From contig JBATSO010000071.1 in NCBI GenBank assembly GCA_049293335.1, forward strand, positions 1 to 15,684: a stretch of DNA of 15,684 bases, in the 5' to 3' direction. Positions within the stretch are counted from its first letter, which is position 1. Each line of letters begins with the position of its first letter. The notes beneath the pieces are model-generated. The model saw nothing but the letters and a program-made list of their open reading frames with translations. It made no database searches and was not told the origin of the DNA. The DNA is from JAGXIT01 sp049293335 (lineage in GTDB: Bacteria > Patescibacteriota > Saccharimonadia > Saccharimonadales > UBA4665). Positions 13,598 through 15,684 of this stretch are shown piece after piece. The position numbers and the translations under genes are program-made.

Positions 13598-14821
13598 ATG
13601 AGTCAGACCCCAGGCTTACCTAGAAATCGGCCAGATACGGTATCGTTTATGGGAGTATCCACTTTGGGGGATACAGGCCCTGGAGTGTTTGCTGAAACAG
13701 CGGTTTCCGCTGCGCTGATAGAAGCTGCGGGGCTACCTTCATATGACCATTTACCGCATCAAGGAATTACGATTTCTGAAAAGAACAGGATCTCACACCT
13801 AGCTGCTCTAGGCGAGACTGGCATAGGGTGCAGTATAAAAGTGCATGAGCTTGTCTCGAATGGCTTTGTGTTGGAGCTTAATACGGGCACACTTAATGAG
13901 AATCTGCCGCTGCATTTCGCCGATTTTGACGACACGTGCATAGCGACTTCTCAGGCCCGAGCGCGCGTACAGGAAGATTACGGCAACTTGCTTTCATCGA
14001 AGGGCATTATTTTGCCCGAAAGTACAATCAGCGAAATATTAGAGGCGGCAAATGGTTTTTCAAGATGGGAAGAAGACGGGCAGATGGTACACCATATAGA
14101 CGCTCATTTACTATCTTTATCTTGGGCCACGAACACGATAGTGCAGCTTCGTGGCTTTGCTGCTGGAGACGTTGCAAACCATGTTACGGATGTTTTGAAA
14201 AATATGACCCCACTTGACAAGGGGGGGCGTAAGTTAGGCGGCCCTGATTTTGGCCGTGAAGGAAACCGCTTAGTTTCGTCGCAGACAAGTGAACTCGTTA
14301 CTCCTGATATGGTTAAAATATTCATGCGTTTTATTAGGCCTGAACCTTTTGAGGAAACTATAGAGCTGTATCGACGAGCTCAACACGAGAAGAACGCAAA
14401 TACGGGTATATTCACTTACGGCGTACCAGCCCAGCAGCTTATAAAGGTTCTGACGCATCTTATACACGAAAAAGAGATACACGCCGAGAAGGCGTGGTTG
14501 CCACAGCTTATTTTTCTTACAAAAGTACCTAAGGGTAATTTTTTGCAGGCATTTGCTGATCGCGCCCAAGGATCTTCTGATCTAGGTGATCTTTCTCTAA
14601 AAGTCTTTTCTTGCCCTAAAATTACTTTGTTAGATGACGATCCACATCACCTAGATTCGATAGTAGAGGGCAAGCTAGGTGTTACTGGCATAAGGTCAAT
14701 TAGGCCTGGGACAAAAACAACTGAAAAAATGCCTGACTGGCTTGGGAATGTTGTAGATTTCAGGCAAGATCTTGAGCAAACACGACGTAGACTGGGTGCT
14801 TTTTTACTAGGAAACGCATAA
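13598..14821 (+). CDS. HAD-superfamily protein with extra N-terminal region
   Basis: The HAD fold uses an Asp nucleophile for phosphoryl transfer. Motif I is HFADFDDT with Asp109 (nucleophile) and Asp111 (acid/base). The likely motif IV is KITLLDDDPHHLDSI with Asp346-Asp348. A Thr-Lys pair in QLIFLTKVPKGNFL could supply motifs II/III but is uncertain. Residues 1-105 (GVSTLGDTGPGVFAETAVSAALIEAAGL and onward) match no domain I know and precede the HAD core, and a large insert of about 200 aa between motifs I and IV would be the cap. There is no signal peptide. AAAGGA lies 12 nt before the ATG. It sits alone between gyrA and the rRNA promoter. The substrate is unknown. Confidence 0.75.
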   Translation: MSQTPGLPRNRPDTVSFMGVSTLGDTGPGVFAETAVSAALIEAAGLPSYDHLPHQGITISEKNRISHLAALGETGIGCSIKVHELVSNGFVLELNTGTLNENLPLHFADFDDTCIATSQARARVQEDYGNLLSSKGIILPESTISEILEAANGFSRWEEDGQMVHHIDAHLLSLSWATNTIVQLRGFAAGDVANHVTDVLKNMTPLDKGGRKLGGPDFGREGNRLVSSQTSELVTPDMVKIFMRFIRPEPFEETIELYRRAQHEKNANTGIFTYGVPAQQLIKVLTHLIHEKEIHAEKAWLPQLIFLTKVPKGNFLQAFADRAQGSSDLGDLSLKVFSCPKITLLDDDPHHLDSIVEGKLGVTGIRSIRPGTKTTEKMPDWLGNVVDFRQDLEQTRRRLGAFLLGNA

Positions 14822-14865
14822 AACACGTGTTGTGGTGAATACTACATAAAAGGGCAAATATATCC

Positions 14866-14894
14866 TTGACATAGGCGGCATTGGTGCGTACAAT
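14866..14894 (+). promoter_or_regulatory. rRNA operon promoter
   Basis: Consensus TTGACA (14866-14871), 17-bp spacer, TACAAT (14889-14894). It is the only strong promoter ahead of the 16S gene; predicted start near 14901. The leader to mature 16S would be about 330 nt. Confidence 0.88.
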
Positions 14895-14900
14895 TGATTC

Positions 14901-15232
14901 CTAGTGCTTTTGAGGCGTCTTTCATATGCTCTCAAAATTGGACGTTAAAAATTGAATAGTGCAAATCCCCTTCGGGGGAAGTTATATTATTTTTAATATA
15001 ACTATCAACGTCAATATCACTGTTCCTTCGGGAACAATGAATTGTTTTAGAAATTTCGAATCATAGATTCATGAAAGTAAGTCAGTTTAATCTGGCGCTA
15101 AGACAAATTCTTTTTTGAAGAGTTTGATCTTGGCTCAGGATGAACCTCGCCCGTAAGGGCGGCCATGAACAATGCGGCCTAGCCGTCAGCGTTCAAGGTT
15201 TGGTACATTTTGACCAAGAGATACCCTTCAAT
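14901..15232 (+). promoter_or_regulatory. 16S rRNA leader with nested hairpins
   Basis: No protein gene is visible here. Structure seen in order: a boxA-like TGCTCTCAAAA (14927-14937; E. coli boxA is TGCTCTTTAACA); a closing stem ATTGGACGTT (14937-14946) with AACGTCAAT (15007-15015), one bulged G; inside it TCCCC-TTCG-GGGGA (14966-14979) and GTTATATTA/TAATATAAC (14981-14989 with 14994-15002); then TGTTCC-TTCG-GGAACA (15021-15036); ATGAAT/ATTCAT (15037-15042 with 15067-15072); the 16S-like copy at 15111-15145; CGCCC-GTAA-GGGCG (15148-15161); and CTTCAA/TTGAAG (15226-15231 with 15236-15241), which straddles the mature 16S 5' end. Confidence 0.75.
15111..15145 (+). repeat. Partial duplicate of the 16S 5' end in the leader
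   Basis: These 35 nt match 15232-15266 with a single difference (T15130 against C15251). They cover the region equivalent to E. coli 16S nucleotides ~1-34, including all of helix 1. After GATGAAC the two copies part company: here it continues CTCGCCCGTAAGGGCGG, while the real 16S continues GCTGGCGGCGTGCC. It is therefore not a second full 16S gene. Confidence 0.93.

Positions 15233-15684
<452 letters not shown>

Noticed and set aside
15111..15180. Start of a separate, complete 16S gene
   Set aside because: 16S similarity ends after about 35 nt, and the true gene begins 121 nt later.

Overview
The window reads as ordinary bacterial chromosome from a member of the Candidate Phyla Radiation (Patescibacteria), most likely Saccharibacteria (TM7). 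The reasons are the wording of the 16S rRNA fragment at the right edge, a VirD4/TraM-type ATPase of the soluble form common in these genomes, and a compact layout. The phylum call is recognition-based inference; a 16S or GyrB tree would settle it. All genes read in the standard code.

Layout. 1-490: RNase P RNA on the plus strand, ending at a terminator it shares with the convergent ribosomal operon. 509-1713: infC-rpmI-rplT on the minus strand behind a strong sigma70-type promoter; infC appears to start at a non-AUG codon (AUC or AUA). 1745-3504: comM (YifB-type AAA+ ATPase) on the minus strand, with its own promoter and a roughly 190-nt leader of three hairpins. 3595-3808: a plus-strand promoter followed by a compact structured RNA and two hairpin/terminator elements, leading into a small four-helix membrane protein gene. 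4227-7596: a 91-aa protein of unknown function, then a 1013-aa VirD4-like ATPase. 7642-8831 (minus): an unrecognised 236-aa protein behind a Nudix hydrolase. 8893-13532: gyrB-gyrA. 13598-14821: a HAD-superfamily protein. 14866-15684: an rRNA promoter, a long leader and the first ~450 nt of 16S rRNA, cut by the window edge.

How the genes relate. Most are housekeeping: tRNA maturation, translation initiation and ribosome assembly, DNA supercoiling, rRNA. comM (branch migration in natural transformation) and the VirD4-like ATPase suggest DNA handling or transfer, but nothing in the window links the two.

The most unusual parts are RNA-level. (1) The 16S leader holds a 35-nt near-perfect copy of the 16S 5' end, 121 nt upstream of the real one. 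It is followed by a 14-nt segment complementary to nucleotides about 30-43 of the real 16S. (2) Helix 6 (V1) of the 16S is expanded by roughly 130-150 nt into a long hairpin whose arms carry duplicated units. (3) The comM / membrane-protein intergenic region has two divergent consensus promoters, each feeding a structured leader with competing pairings and terminators, which looks like an undescribed ncRNA or attenuator pair.
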